Assembly (NCBI RefSeq): GCF_024506435.1 | Contig: NZ_JANIET010000001.1 | Location: 930,001-994,000, forward strand | Direction of reading: 5' to 3' | DNA: 64,000 nucleotides | Origin: Pantoea trifolii | Lineage (GTDB): Bacteria; Pseudomonadota; Gammaproteobacteria; Enterobacterales; Enterobacteriaceae | Shown: in pieces, positions 39,429 through 46,927 of the stretch | Position numbering within the stretch: the stretch's first letter is position 1 | Layout: each line of letters begins with the position of its first letter | Program-made: the position numbers and the translations under genes | The notes under the pieces: generated by a model | Databases searched by the model: none | Told to the model about the DNA's origin: nothing | Seen by the model: only the letters and a program-made list of their open reading frames with translations

Positions 39429-40682
39429 ATGTTAGAAGAGATGGGTAAAGCGGCGCGTGCTGCGTCGTACAAACTGGCGGAACTCTCCACCGAACAAAAA
39501 AATCAGGTGCTGCTGAGCATCGCCGATCGTCTGGAAGCGGAAAGCGCGGACATTCTGTCGGCCAACGAGCAGGATCTGGCGGATGCGCGCCAAAACGGCA
39601 TGAGCGAAGCGCTGCTCGATCGCCTGACGCTCAACCCGCAGCGCCTGAAAGGCATTGCCGATGACGTGCGTCAGGTGTGTCGCCTGGCGGATCCGGTTGG
39701 TCAGCTGATTGACGGCGGCCAGCTCGATAGCGGCTTGCGCATCGAACGTCGTCGCGTGCCGCTCGGCGTGGTTGGCGTGATTTACGAAGCGCGCCCCAAC
39801 GTGACTGTTGATGTGGCATCGCTGTGCCTGAAAACCGGTAACGCGGCGATTCTGCGCGGCGGCAAAGAGACTTATCGCACCAACGCCGCCACGGTGCGCG
39901 TGATCCAGAATGCGCTGACCCAGCACGGTTTACCGGCGGGGGCGGTGCAGGCGATTGAAAACCCGGATCGCGAGCTGGTGAATCAGCTGCTGAAGCTCGA
40001 TCGCTACGTCGATATGCTGATCCCCCGCGGCGGCGCGGGTTTGCACAAGCTGTGCCGTGAAAACTCCACCATTCCGGTGATCACCGGCGGCATCGGCGTG
40101 TGCCATCTCTATCTTGATGAAACCATGGAGACTGAGGCCGCGCTGGAAGTGATCGTTAATGCCAAGAAGCAGCGTCCAAGCGCCTGCAATTCGCTGGAAA
40201 CGCTGCTGATCCATCGCGGTCAGGCGGACAACTTCATTCCGGCTTTCCTGCAACGTATGGCGCAAGAGAAGATTGCGCTGCACGCCGACGAAAATGTGCT
40301 GGCGCTGCTGCAAAACGGTGCTGTCGAGGTGGTGGCGGTGCAAGCAGAAAATTATGATGACGAATGGTTGTCCAACGATCTGAACGTTAAGCTGGTGGCG
40401 GATATCGATGAAGCCATCGCGCATATACGTGAACACGGCACGCAGCACTCTGATGGCATTCTGACGCGCAGCATTGGCAACGCCAATCGCTTCGTCAACC
40501 AGGTTGACTCATCGGCGGTATACGTTAACGCCAGCACGCGCTTCACCGACGGCGGCCAGTTTGGTCTGGGTGCCGAAGTGGCGGTGAGCACGCAGAAGCT
40601 GCACGCGCGCGGTCCAATGGGACTTGAAGCGTTGACCACCTACAAATGGATAGGTTGGGGCGACGATACGCTGCGTCGTTAA
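39429..40682 (+). CDS. proA: Glutamate-5-semialdehyde dehydrogenase
   Basis: A 417-residue NADPH-dependent reductase of the aldehyde dehydrogenase superfamily. The catalytic cysteine lies in [15 protein letters not shown], and [20 protein letters not shown] is typical. I chose the second of two tandem ATGs (39429) because AAGGAG is six bases upstream and this matches the E. coli N-terminus MLEQMG. In E. coli a thrW tRNA gene used as an integration site follows proA; none is visible here. Confidence 0.97.
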   Translation: MLEEMGKAARAASYKLAELSTEQKNQVLLSIADRLEAESADILSANEQDLADARQNGMSEALLDRLTLNPQRLKGIADDVRQVCRLADPVGQLIDGGQLDSGLRIERRRVPLGVVGVIYEARPNVTVDVASLCLKTGNAAILRGGKETYRTNAATVRVIQNALTQHGLPAGAVQAIENPDRELVNQLLKLDRYVDMLIPRGGAGLHKLCRENSTIPVITGGIGVCHLYLDETMETEAALEVIVNAKKQRPSACNSLETLLIHRGQADNFIPAFLQRMAQEKIALHADENVLALLQNGAVEVVAVQAENYDDEWLSNDLNVKLVADIDEAIAHIREHGTQHSDGILTRSIGNANRFVNQVDSSAVYVNASTRFTDGGQFGLGAEVAVSTQKLHARGPMGLEALTTYKWIGWGDDTLRR

Positions 40683-40702
40683 TGTTCGCCTCTGCATGAC
40701 AA

Positions 40703-40732
40703 TGGGCACCGAAAACGGTGCCCATTTTTTTT
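40703..40732 (+). terminator. proBA terminator
   Basis: TGGGCACCG/CGGTGCCCA forms a 9-bp stem with a four-base loop, followed by eight T. Confidence 0.9.
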
Positions 40733-41035
40733 GCTTTCGATCCACTCATTCCAAGAGCTTTTTGATTTATTTCTGTCATCTATGGCGGGCTCGCGGCTTT
40801 TCACCCATTTTTTCCTTTAGATGCTGGTCTTATAGTTACAGAACAATCCTGAAAACTCCTGACAGAACAAGCGATATAGCACTGAACACTGGTTTCGGCC
40901 TAAGCGAAAGCGATAATGATTGTCCAGCTTCATTGATAAAAGCGGTTGGGTAGTAAACTGCCGGTAATATAAAATGAACTGGTAGCAAAAATGAAAATAA
41001 CATTCAGTCTTTTACTGAAGGCAGATTATTAACTG
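40733..41035. other. Intergenic region proA-S24 regulator, with candidate operator
   Basis: AT-rich, about 300 bp, without a credible gene. TTCAGT/ACTGAA (41003-41008 and 41014-41019) is an inverted repeat with a five-base centre 17 bp before the regulator ATG, a plausible autoregulatory operator. No LexA-type CTG-N10-CAG site was found. Confidence 0.5.
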
Positions 41036-41767
41036 ATGGTTAAAAAAGAGAGTACGAGACAAGCATTCACTGCCAGGCTGATTGCCGCATGCGAAAGCGC
41101 GGGAATTGTCGGACATGGACGAAACAAACAGGTTGCGCTTGCGCTGCAAGAAAGGGGATGCAAGATCTCAACGCCGGGGGTGTGGAAATGGTTTAACGGA
41201 CAATCGATACCTGATGATAATAATTTACTGGCGCTTAGCCAGTTACTCGACGTGCGCGTTGAGTGGCTGCAATTTGGCATGGAAAAACCGGCCGCGTTGC
41301 TGACGCAGCGCAGTTTAGTCGATCCACAGCAGCTGTTTCGCGTTGAGAGTTTGGATATCGGCCAGCACGGCGTGCGCAGTAGTTCTACGCGCGATGAACT
41401 GGTGGAGACCATTCAAGCCATTGAATATGGGTTGGAAGAGGCGCGGGTGCTGTTTAACGGCCGCCCGGCCGAGAATATTCGCCTCATCGCACTCAACAGC
41501 GATTCGATGGCCGGCACCTTCGCGCCGCGCGATCAGCTGTTTGTCGATATCAGCGTGCATCGCTTCGACGGCGATGGCATTTATCTGTTCACGCTTGACG
41601 ATCAGCTCTATCTCAAACGCCTGCAACTTCAGCACAAAAAGGTCGCGGTAATCTCCGATAATAAGCGCTATGAAACCTGGTATCTCACGCTGGAAGAAGC
41701 CAGGACGCTGCAAGTGGTGGCGCGGGTGATCATGAGCCAGGCGCGGGATTATCAAATACTGGGCTGA
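41036..41767 (+). CDS. S24-family phage-type repressor
   Basis: A 243-residue CI/PrtR-like regulator. The N-terminal helix-turn-helix spans about residues 29-75 (NKQVALALQERGCKISTPGV, then KWFNGQSIPDDNNLLALSQL). A C-terminal LexA/signal-peptidase-like domain has the Ser-Lys dyad at S157 (NSDSMAGTFAPRD) and K194 (LYLKRLQ), 37 residues apart as in LexA. I do not see an Ala-Gly cleavage site in the linker, so RecA-stimulated self-cleavage is doubtful. It stands directly before a lysis cassette and is its likely controller. Confidence 0.85.
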   Translation: MVKKESTRQAFTARLIAACESAGIVGHGRNKQVALALQERGCKISTPGVWKWFNGQSIPDDNNLLALSQLLDVRVEWLQFGMEKPAALLTQRSLVDPQQLFRVESLDIGQHGVRSSSTRDELVETIQAIEYGLEEARVLFNGRPAENIRLIALNSDSMAGTFAPRDQLFVDISVHRFDGDGIYLFTLDDQLYLKRLQLQHKKVAVISDNKRYETWYLTLEEARTLQVVARVIMSQARDYQILG

Positions 41768-42182
41768 TCACAAAACGCCAGATTGCGACAAAAAAATATT
41801 TTGGCTGAAATCATAAATTTAACTGCTGGTAAATAAAAAATTAACCATTGGTGTTTGCCAATGCATTAGAACCTGTTAATAATTTGAGCATGGATGGACA
41901 ACATATCTGCTCACGGATGAGCCCGCTCTTAAACAATTGAGGCGCTGCACAAGCGCGATACATACCATCCAAAGTTAGTGAACTTTGGGATGGGGTGGAT
42001 ACGCACTTTGCAGCGTTGTCAGTTGCCCTCTGTTTTTCACTCTCCTCTACTTCACCCTGGCCGCGAATGCAGCCGGGCGAGTTGACGTCGAGTATTTTCC
42101 GGAGGAACAGCGAACGCGTCGGCATCAGCCGCATCGCCATGCCTGCCACCCCATCGCCTAAGACTCATTAACAGGAGGAGTT
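41768..42182. other. Long structured leader between repressor and lysis module
   Basis: No convincing gene in 415 bp. Two hairpins are visible: GCGCT/AGCGC at 41942-41956 and CATCC-AAAGTT/AACTTT-GGGATG at 41966-41992 (one bulged C). AGGAGG lies just before the next ATG at 42183. This may be a regulated leader of the downstream genes. Confidence 0.45.
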
Positions 42183-42461
42183 ATGGCGATTATCCAATAT
42201 GGGAAGTCAGTATTTACCGGCAATGCACGCACACGCCGCCATCGGCGACGTCAATCCCTCAGCCGCCTTAAGCGCAGCATCGATAGCGCACTCGGCATCG
42301 AATACGAAAATGTCACCCTACGTACTGCTGAACGCATCTGCCAGCGCCAGACGCTGTCGCGCGTGGATTGCGCCGTGTTAGCGCCTGCCCGCGTTCAGCA
42401 GGCGCAAGCGAGCGTCGATAACTGCTGTTTGCCCCACGTTTACTTGTACGCCGTGCGCTAA
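42183..42461 (+). CDS. Hypothetical basic protein
   Basis: A 92-residue product I do not recognise. The N-terminal third is strongly basic (NARTRRHRRRQSLSRLKRS), suggesting nucleic-acid binding; the rest contains several cysteines and no membrane segment. A very strong AGGAGG sits 6-7 bp before the ATG, which argues that it is translated. It lies between the S24 repressor leader and the endolysin and could be an activator or antiterminator, but that is only context. Confidence 0.55.
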   Translation: MAIIQYGKSVFTGNARTRRHRRRQSLSRLKRSIDSALGIEYENVTLRTAERICQRQTLSRVDCAVLAPARVQQAQASVDNCCLPHVYLYAVR

Positions 42462-42644
42462 ACCTGCATCACTTTCCCCAGTTTTAAACGGAACGTTCCA
42501 TTGTTGCTCACTGTTTAACCATTCTTGAGCGTTTCGCTTACCAAACAACGCGCTCAATGCTGTAAACGATCAGCGGAATTTATGTTTTTTTGCTGTTTTG
42601 CGCAGCCATTTTCGGACTGTTGCGCCCGTCAAAGAGGAATTTCT

Positions 42645-43112
42645 ATGAGCCAGATTATTGCCATCCTGAATTTCGAAGAGGGTTACCGCGAAGCGCCTTA
42701 TCTCGACACACTGGGTTTTCCCACGGTCGCGGGCGGCATTCGCATCGGCCCAAAAGGTGCCTCGCTCAGCAACTACATCTTCCAGGTGCCGCGTCCGGTG
42801 GGCGATGTGTGGAAGCAGTGCATTGTTGAGGGCAAGGTGCAGCAGATGCATCAACGTGCGCTGGTGCAGCAGGCACTGGCCAAATGCAATGAAGCGCGCT
42901 GCGATGTGCTGATCAGCATGGGCTATCAGCTGGGTATTGATGGATTGGCGATGTTTCGCAGCATGCTCACCGCGATTACTCAGGGCGACTTCAATAGTGC
43001 GGCGAACGCGATGCTCGATAGCCTGTGGGCGCGTCAAACCTCGGGCCGCGCACGGCGCCATGCCGAAGTGATGCGCAGTGGCACCTATGACATCTATCGG
43101 GGACTGCTATGA
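42645..43112 (+). CDS. Phage-type lysozyme (endolysin)
   Basis: A 155-residue glycosidase resembling T4 lysozyme. The triad spacing fits exactly: E12 in NFEEGYREA, D21 in YLDTLG and T27 in FPTVAGG (T4: E11, D20, T26). It has no signal peptide and so depends on a holin for access to peptidoglycan. GAGG precedes the ATG at 42645; the frame to 42525 is rejected. Its stop overlaps the holin start by four bases. Confidence 0.85.
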   Translation: MSQIIAILNFEEGYREAPYLDTLGFPTVAGGIRIGPKGASLSNYIFQVPRPVGDVWKQCIVEGKVQQMHQRALVQQALAKCNEARCDVLISMGYQLGIDGLAMFRSMLTAITQGDFNSAANAMLDSLWARQTSGRARRHAEVMRSGTYDIYRGLL

Positions 43113-43459
43113 ATCTGAAATTGCTGATTTTTATTATTGCGGTGCTGCTGGTGATTATTGTGGTGCTGATCATGCAGCGTTTCACCACGCTGGAGTTCGT
43201 CAAACATGCGCGGCTGTTATTCAAAACCTGGTCGGTGTGGCTGGCGTCGCTCGGTTCGATGCTTAGCGCATGGGTGCAATCGTTTCCCAGCGCTGCGCTT
43301 GATGCCTGGAACAGCATGCCGCCCGATGTGAAAGAGATTCTGCCGCACAACTATTTGGGGCTGATTGGGGCCTTTATGGTGGCGATGGGCGTTATTGCTC
43401 AGTTCGTCCGCCAGAAAGGCCTTAACCAGCAGAAAATCGCCATGGAGGAAAAAGCATGA
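43109..43459 (+). CDS. Holin-like membrane protein
   Basis: A 116-residue protein with an N-terminal membrane segment (NLKLLIFIIAVLLVIIVVLI), an amphipathic middle and a second hydrophobic stretch (HNYLGLIGAFMVAMGVIAQF), ending in a charged tail. Small size, topology and the four-base overlaps with endolysin upstream and spanin downstream indicate a holin that releases the endolysin. Family identity by motif is weak; position carries the call. Confidence 0.78.
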   Translation: MNLKLLIFIIAVLLVIIVVLIMQRFTTLEFVKHARLLFKTWSVWLASLGSMLSAWVQSFPSAALDAWNSMPPDVKEILPHNYLGLIGAFMVAMGVIAQFVRQKGLNQQKIAMEEKA

Positions 43460-43749
43460 CAATTCTCACCACATTGCTCGGCGGCAGCTGGCATTGGCTG
43501 GCCGCGCTGGCGGGCGTGATTGCCGCGCTGGTCGCCAGCTACTTCGGTGGCAAGAAAATCGGCAAGGTACAGCAAGCATCCAAATCCGCCGTCGAGCGCG
43601 CCGATAAAGCTGCGGCGCAAGCGGTAGCGGTTAACCAGCAGCAGCAACAGCTGCGCGAGGAGGCCAAACGTGTGGAAGCCAGCAACCTTAATCTTGATGA
43701 CGCTGCTGCTCGCGACAAGTTGCAGCAGTCGAAATACCACCAGCCCTGA
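43456..43749 (+). CDS. Rz-like inner-membrane spanin
   Basis: A 97-residue type II membrane protein with an N-terminal anchor (HWLAALAGVIAALVASYFGG) followed by an Ala/Gln-rich coiled coil (KAAAQAVAVNQQQQQLREEA). This is the layout of phage i-spanins. The o-spanin gene begins inside it in another frame, the classic Rz/Rz1 nesting. It overlaps the holin gene by four bases. Confidence 0.82.
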   Translation: MTILTTLLGGSWHWLAALAGVIAALVASYFGGKKIGKVQQASKSAVERADKAAAQAVAVNQQQQQLREEAKRVEASNLNLDDAAARDKLQQSKYHQP

Positions 43750-43900
43750 AGCTCCCGCCGTCATCGACTCAGCCTGCACCCTTTTTTCCCCGATTTACAC
43801 CCACGGCAATGACGCCGAGCGCATGGACGTTCGCACCGTGCGCGCCATCAACAATCACAACGATCTTTGGGATCAGCACTGCGGCCAACCGGCTCACTAA
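43670..43900 (+). CDS. Rz1-like outer-membrane lipoprotein spanin
   Basis: A 76-residue lipoprotein with GTG start at 43670, GGAGG about 8 bp upstream. The signal sequence ends in the lipobox LLATSC (Cys18). It overlaps the i-spanin gene by 80 bp in a different frame. Spanin pairs fuse inner and outer membranes in the last step of lysis. The C-terminal part (ERMDVRTVRAINNHNDLWDQ) is typical of this lipoprotein group. Confidence 0.82.
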   Translation: MWKPATLILMTLLLATSCSSRNTTSPEAPAVIDSACTLFSPIYTHGNDAERMDVRTVRAINNHNDLWDQHCGQPAH

Positions 43901-43951
43901 CGCTGCTCACTTGCATTTGCATTACCTACCCGAAAAGCCGAGGAGGCTATA

Positions 43952-45697
43952 ATGATCGAAGTTAACTCTTACGCAGAACTGCGCACCACTGTTCCGGCCA
44001 AAAACGGCGATCTGGCATTCTTACGTCGTTACAACGCGGACTCCACCTTCCACGGTGGCGGTGATTTTACCGGTTTTATCGGCACCACAACGGCGGTGGA
44101 AGATGGCGGTACGCTGGTGATCGGTAACGGTTTTTACTGGAAACGCGTGATTAACGATCCGTCGGAGATCAACGTGTATCACTTCGGTGCCAAAGGCGAT
44201 GGTTACGCCAACGATACCGACGCCTTTAACCGCATGCTGGCGTGGACGCAAAGCTATTCGGGCAATATCACCGCGTTGCCGGTGCGTTTCCCTGGCGGTA
44301 AATTCCTGATCAGCCCGATCGACATCAGCGGCACCGAGCGCGCCTTCTTTGGTTTGCAAGGCGATGATGTGGAGCTGGGTTCGTTGCCGCGTACCACCAT
44401 TATTTCCGACAAAAGTGCCAACACGGTGTTCAAGGTGAAGGCGCGTCGTACCTCCATCCGAGGTATTGCGTGGAACGGCCAGGCATCGGCCGATATCACC
44501 ACCAACAAAAGCACCATCACCTCCGATATGTGCAGCAACGTGCAGCCGTTCTTCGAAAACACCTGCATCGAAGGCACCACCGTCAATATCTACTGTTTCC
44601 GCGCGCAGAATAACGGCGGTACGGTGATTAAAGTACTGGATACCCTCGACAGTAAATTCGACCAGATTTACACCCTGTATACCTATGCGCGCGTGTTTGA
44701 TGTTGGCTGGTCAAACTCGCCTAAAGGCGCGTGGGATCACTCCACGGCGATTGAACTGTGTAACTGTAACTTCCAGACCGGTTACGGCGACGCCACGCTC
44801 TACATGCCGCGCGTGACGCAGGGGATTATTCGCAACGTGTGGATCGAACACACGCGTAATCCGGGCGATCTCTCTGACGGCGGCTGGACGGTGGATACGC
44901 TGAACATTGAGGATTGCGGCACGCCGTTGAACCTCAACAATGCGCGCGTGGTGATCCGCCAGCTCAACCTGCAATCCGGCGCGAAACTCAGCCTGGATGC
45001 CGCCGCCGGACGTTGGTTGTCCACCTTTGAATATGGCTATCGTCGCGACGAAAACTACGGCACCTTCATGACCGGATCGCTGCGCGCCGGCTATTACAGC
45101 GGCTACAAAATTACCAATAACACCGATACCGATAATTGGTACCGCGTCGGGCAGCTGTTCTTCCCGAACGCCAACCAGCAGTGGGTGATGGAGTTTATTG
45201 GTAAAGCGGATGCCACCCAGCCCACCGGCACAGCGGGTTCGCCGGTCAACGTGGCGGCGACCGGCAAAACCTGGGTCAATCTGCAGCGCCTGGAAACAGT
45301 GTGGGCCGATGCCTATCACATGGGGCAACCTGCGGTGCTGGATATTCGTTACAGCCGTGTCGGCACCACCTATGCGGCGGTGTGGGTAAAACTGCGCGCC
45401 AACAGTGGCGATACCATGCTGAACCTGAAATGTACCGGTCCAACGCGTTTCGATACCGGTTCCTGCTCGCTGTTCCAGCAGGACTTCTCGGTGGTGACCG
45501 ATACCACCAAGCTGGGTGGATTCAAGCCGGCGGCGCGTTTTGGTTTGCATAATGGATTGGCGGGAATTGGGGCGAATGAGAAAGGGGTGCTAACTGTCGC
45601 GACGGCAGCCGGCACACCGACCAACAAAACGGCGCCGACGGGCTTTGTGCTGGTCAACATTAACGGTGTCGATCGTAAACTTCCTTATTACGATTGA
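43952..45697 (+). CDS. Tailspike-like right-handed beta-helix protein
   Basis: A 581-residue protein with a short N-terminal domain (residues 1-70), then the pectate-lyase-3 beta-helix start NVYHFGAKGDGYANDTDAFN and later helix coils, and a C-terminal beta-rich region (about 380-581). It has no signal peptide. Such proteins are phage tailspikes that bind or depolymerise capsule. Related tailspike-like proteins (AmsF/WceF) act on Erwinia/Pantoea exopolysaccharide, which is an alternative reading. AGGAGG precedes the ATG. It follows the lysis genes by 51 bp and may be their exported cargo. Confidence 0.8.
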   Translation: MIEVNSYAELRTTVPAKNGDLAFLRRYNADSTFHGGGDFTGFIGTTTAVEDGGTLVIGNGFYWKRVINDPSEINVYHFGAKGDGYANDTDAFNRMLAWTQSYSGNITALPVRFPGGKFLISPIDISGTERAFFGLQGDDVELGSLPRTTIISDKSANTVFKVKARRTSIRGIAWNGQASADITTNKSTITSDMCSNVQPFFENTCIEGTTVNIYCFRAQNNGGTVIKVLDTLDSKFDQIYTLYTYARVFDVGWSNSPKGAWDHSTAIELCNCNFQTGYGDATLYMPRVTQGIIRNVWIEHTRNPGDLSDGGWTVDTLNIEDCGTPLNLNNARVVIRQLNLQSGAKLSLDAAAGRWLSTFEYGYRRDENYGTFMTGSLRAGYYSGYKITNNTDTDNWYRVGQLFFPNANQQWVMEFIGKADATQPTGTAGSPVNVAATGKTWVNLQRLETVWADAYHMGQPAVLDIRYSRVGTTYAAVWVKLRANSGDTMLNLKCTGPTRFDTGSCSLFQQDFSVVTDTTKLGGFKPAARFGLHNGLAGIGANEKGVLTVATAAGTPTNKTAPTGFVLVNINGVDRKLPYYD

Positions 45698-45714
45698 GGG
45701 CTGGCATCTTTTTG

Positions 45715-45742
45715 GCGAGGCTTCGGCCTCGCTTTTTTTTTT
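45715..45742 (+). terminator. Terminator of the lysis/tailspike module
   Basis: GCGAGGC-TTCG-GCCTCGC with a stable tetraloop and a run of ten T, 18 bp after the tailspike stop. Confidence 0.92.
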
Positions 45743-45778
45743 GCAAAAATTGTTTGAAAAGTGTGCGGTGATGAATAA

Positions 45779-45846
45779 GGTCGCCATAAATGACGACCCT
45801 ACGGTTATATGGAGAGGTTTTCGTAGGGTCGCCATATATGGCGACC
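45779..45846. repeat. Palindromic intergenic repeat pair
   Basis: Two copies of the GTAGGGTCGCCAT/ATGGCGACC element face each other (45779-45803 and 45822-45846), forming a long imperfect inverted repeat between the tailspike gene and the convergent ABC operon. Confidence 0.82.
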
Positions 45847-45856
45847 TGGTTGAACA

Positions 45857-46927
45857 TTACCCTTTCGGGAAGATCCACACATGGTTTTCCGGCAACGCCA
45901 GATGGCAGTGCTGCGGATCGCGCACCTCGGTGCCGTAGGCGCGAATCACAAAATCATCGCCGGAGGTGCGGAACAAATATTCCCAACGATCGCCGAGATA
46001 CATGCTGGTGAGCAGCGGCAGTTCCAGCTGGTTTTCGCCCGGCCCCTCAACAAGTTTCACGCGCTCGACGCGGATCACCGCCGTGGCATCCTGACCGCTT
46101 TGCACACCTGCGCCTGCCAATCCCCACAATGCCCAGCCTTTGCCCTCGATGCGCGCTTTGCCGTCGCGCAACTCGGTGATTTTGCCGTGCAGCCGATTAT
46201 TACTGCCCATGAACTCGGCGGTGAACAGGGTTTTTGGCGAGCCGTACATCTCCTGCGGCGTGCCTTGCTGTTCGATTTTGCCGTTATTGAGCAGCAAGAT
46301 ACGGTCGGAAATCGCCATCGCCTCATTCTGATCGTGCGTCACCATTAACGCCGATAAGCCCAGCTTGATAATCAACTCGCGCAGGAACACGCGCGCCTCT
46401 TCGCGCAGTTTGGCGTCGAGGTTCGACAATGGTTCATCCAGCAGGATCACCGGCGGGTTGTACACCAGCGCACGGCCAATCGCTACACGCTGCTGCTGAC
46501 CGCCAGAAAGCTGGTGCGGATGGCGTTTGCCGAGGTGGCCGAGGCCAAGCTGGTTCAACACATCCTGCACGCGTTGAGTGATCTCCGCCGCCGCCACTTT
46601 GCGCAGCTTCAGCGGATAGGCCACGTTCTCGAACACGGTTTTGTGTGGCCACAGCGCGTAGGACTGGAACACCAATCCCAGATTACGTTCTTCCGCTGGG
46701 ATCTCGCTACGCGGCGTTCCGGCGTAAACCGTATTGTTGCCAATCACAATCGTGCCCTGAGTCGGCTTCTCCAGCCCGGCGACCGCGCGCAGCAGTGTAG
46801 TTTTGCCACTGCCGGACGGGCCAAGCAGGGAGACCACTTCGCCGCGCTGCAAATTCATCGACACGCCTTTAAGCACCGGATTGTCGCCGTACGTTAAGTG
46901 CAGGTTCTCAACCGATAATTCAATCAT
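45857..46927 (-). CDS. ABC transporter ATP-binding protein, ferric/phosphosugar (AfuC/FbpC) type
   Basis: A 356-residue ATPase with Walker A GPSGSGKTT, signature LSGGQQQRVAIGRAL, Walker B VILLDEPLSNLDA and a C-terminal TOBE domain (from about residue 240). The ATG at 46927 overlaps the permease stop by 8 bp, so the frame to 47014 is rejected. The family transports Fe(III), thiamine, aminophosphonates or hexose phosphates; sequence alone does not decide. Confidence 0.88.
   Translation of the reverse strand: MIELSVENLHLTYGDNPVLKGVSMNLQRGEVVSLLGPSGSGKTTLLRAVAGLEKPTQGTIVIGNNTVYAGTPRSEIPAEERNLGLVFQSYALWPHKTVFENVAYPLKLRKVAAAEITQRVQDVLNQLGLGHLGKRHPHQLSGGQQQRVAIGRALVYNPPVILLDEPLSNLDAKLREEARVFLRELIIKLGLSALMVTHDQNEAMAISDRILLLNNGKIEQQGTPQEMYGSPKTLFTAEFMGSNNRLHGKITELRDGKARIEGKGWALWGLAGAGVQSGQDATAVIRVERVKLVEGPGENQLELPLLTSMYLGDRWEYLFRTSGDDFVIRAYGTEVRDPQHCHLALPENHVWIFPKG

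Noticed and set aside
40683..41035. tRNA-Thr (thrW) gene and phage attachment site after proA, as in E. coli
   Set aside because: I searched the sequence by eye for the cloverleaf arms and the TTCGA/CCA end and found none, so the lysis module is not explained by insertion at thrW here.
40733..42182. LexA box controlling the lysis module
   Set aside because: A CTG...CAG pair near 40824 has 12 rather than 10 bases between the half sites and no palindromic AT core.
44711..45550. 279-residue minus-strand frame inside the tailspike gene
   Set aside because: Antisense shadow; no ribosome binding site or domain, while the plus frame has a clear beta-helix signature.
41036..45697. Complete prophage
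   Set aside because: No integrase, replication, terminase, capsid or tail assembly genes; the flanks are proBA with its terminator and an ABC operon.
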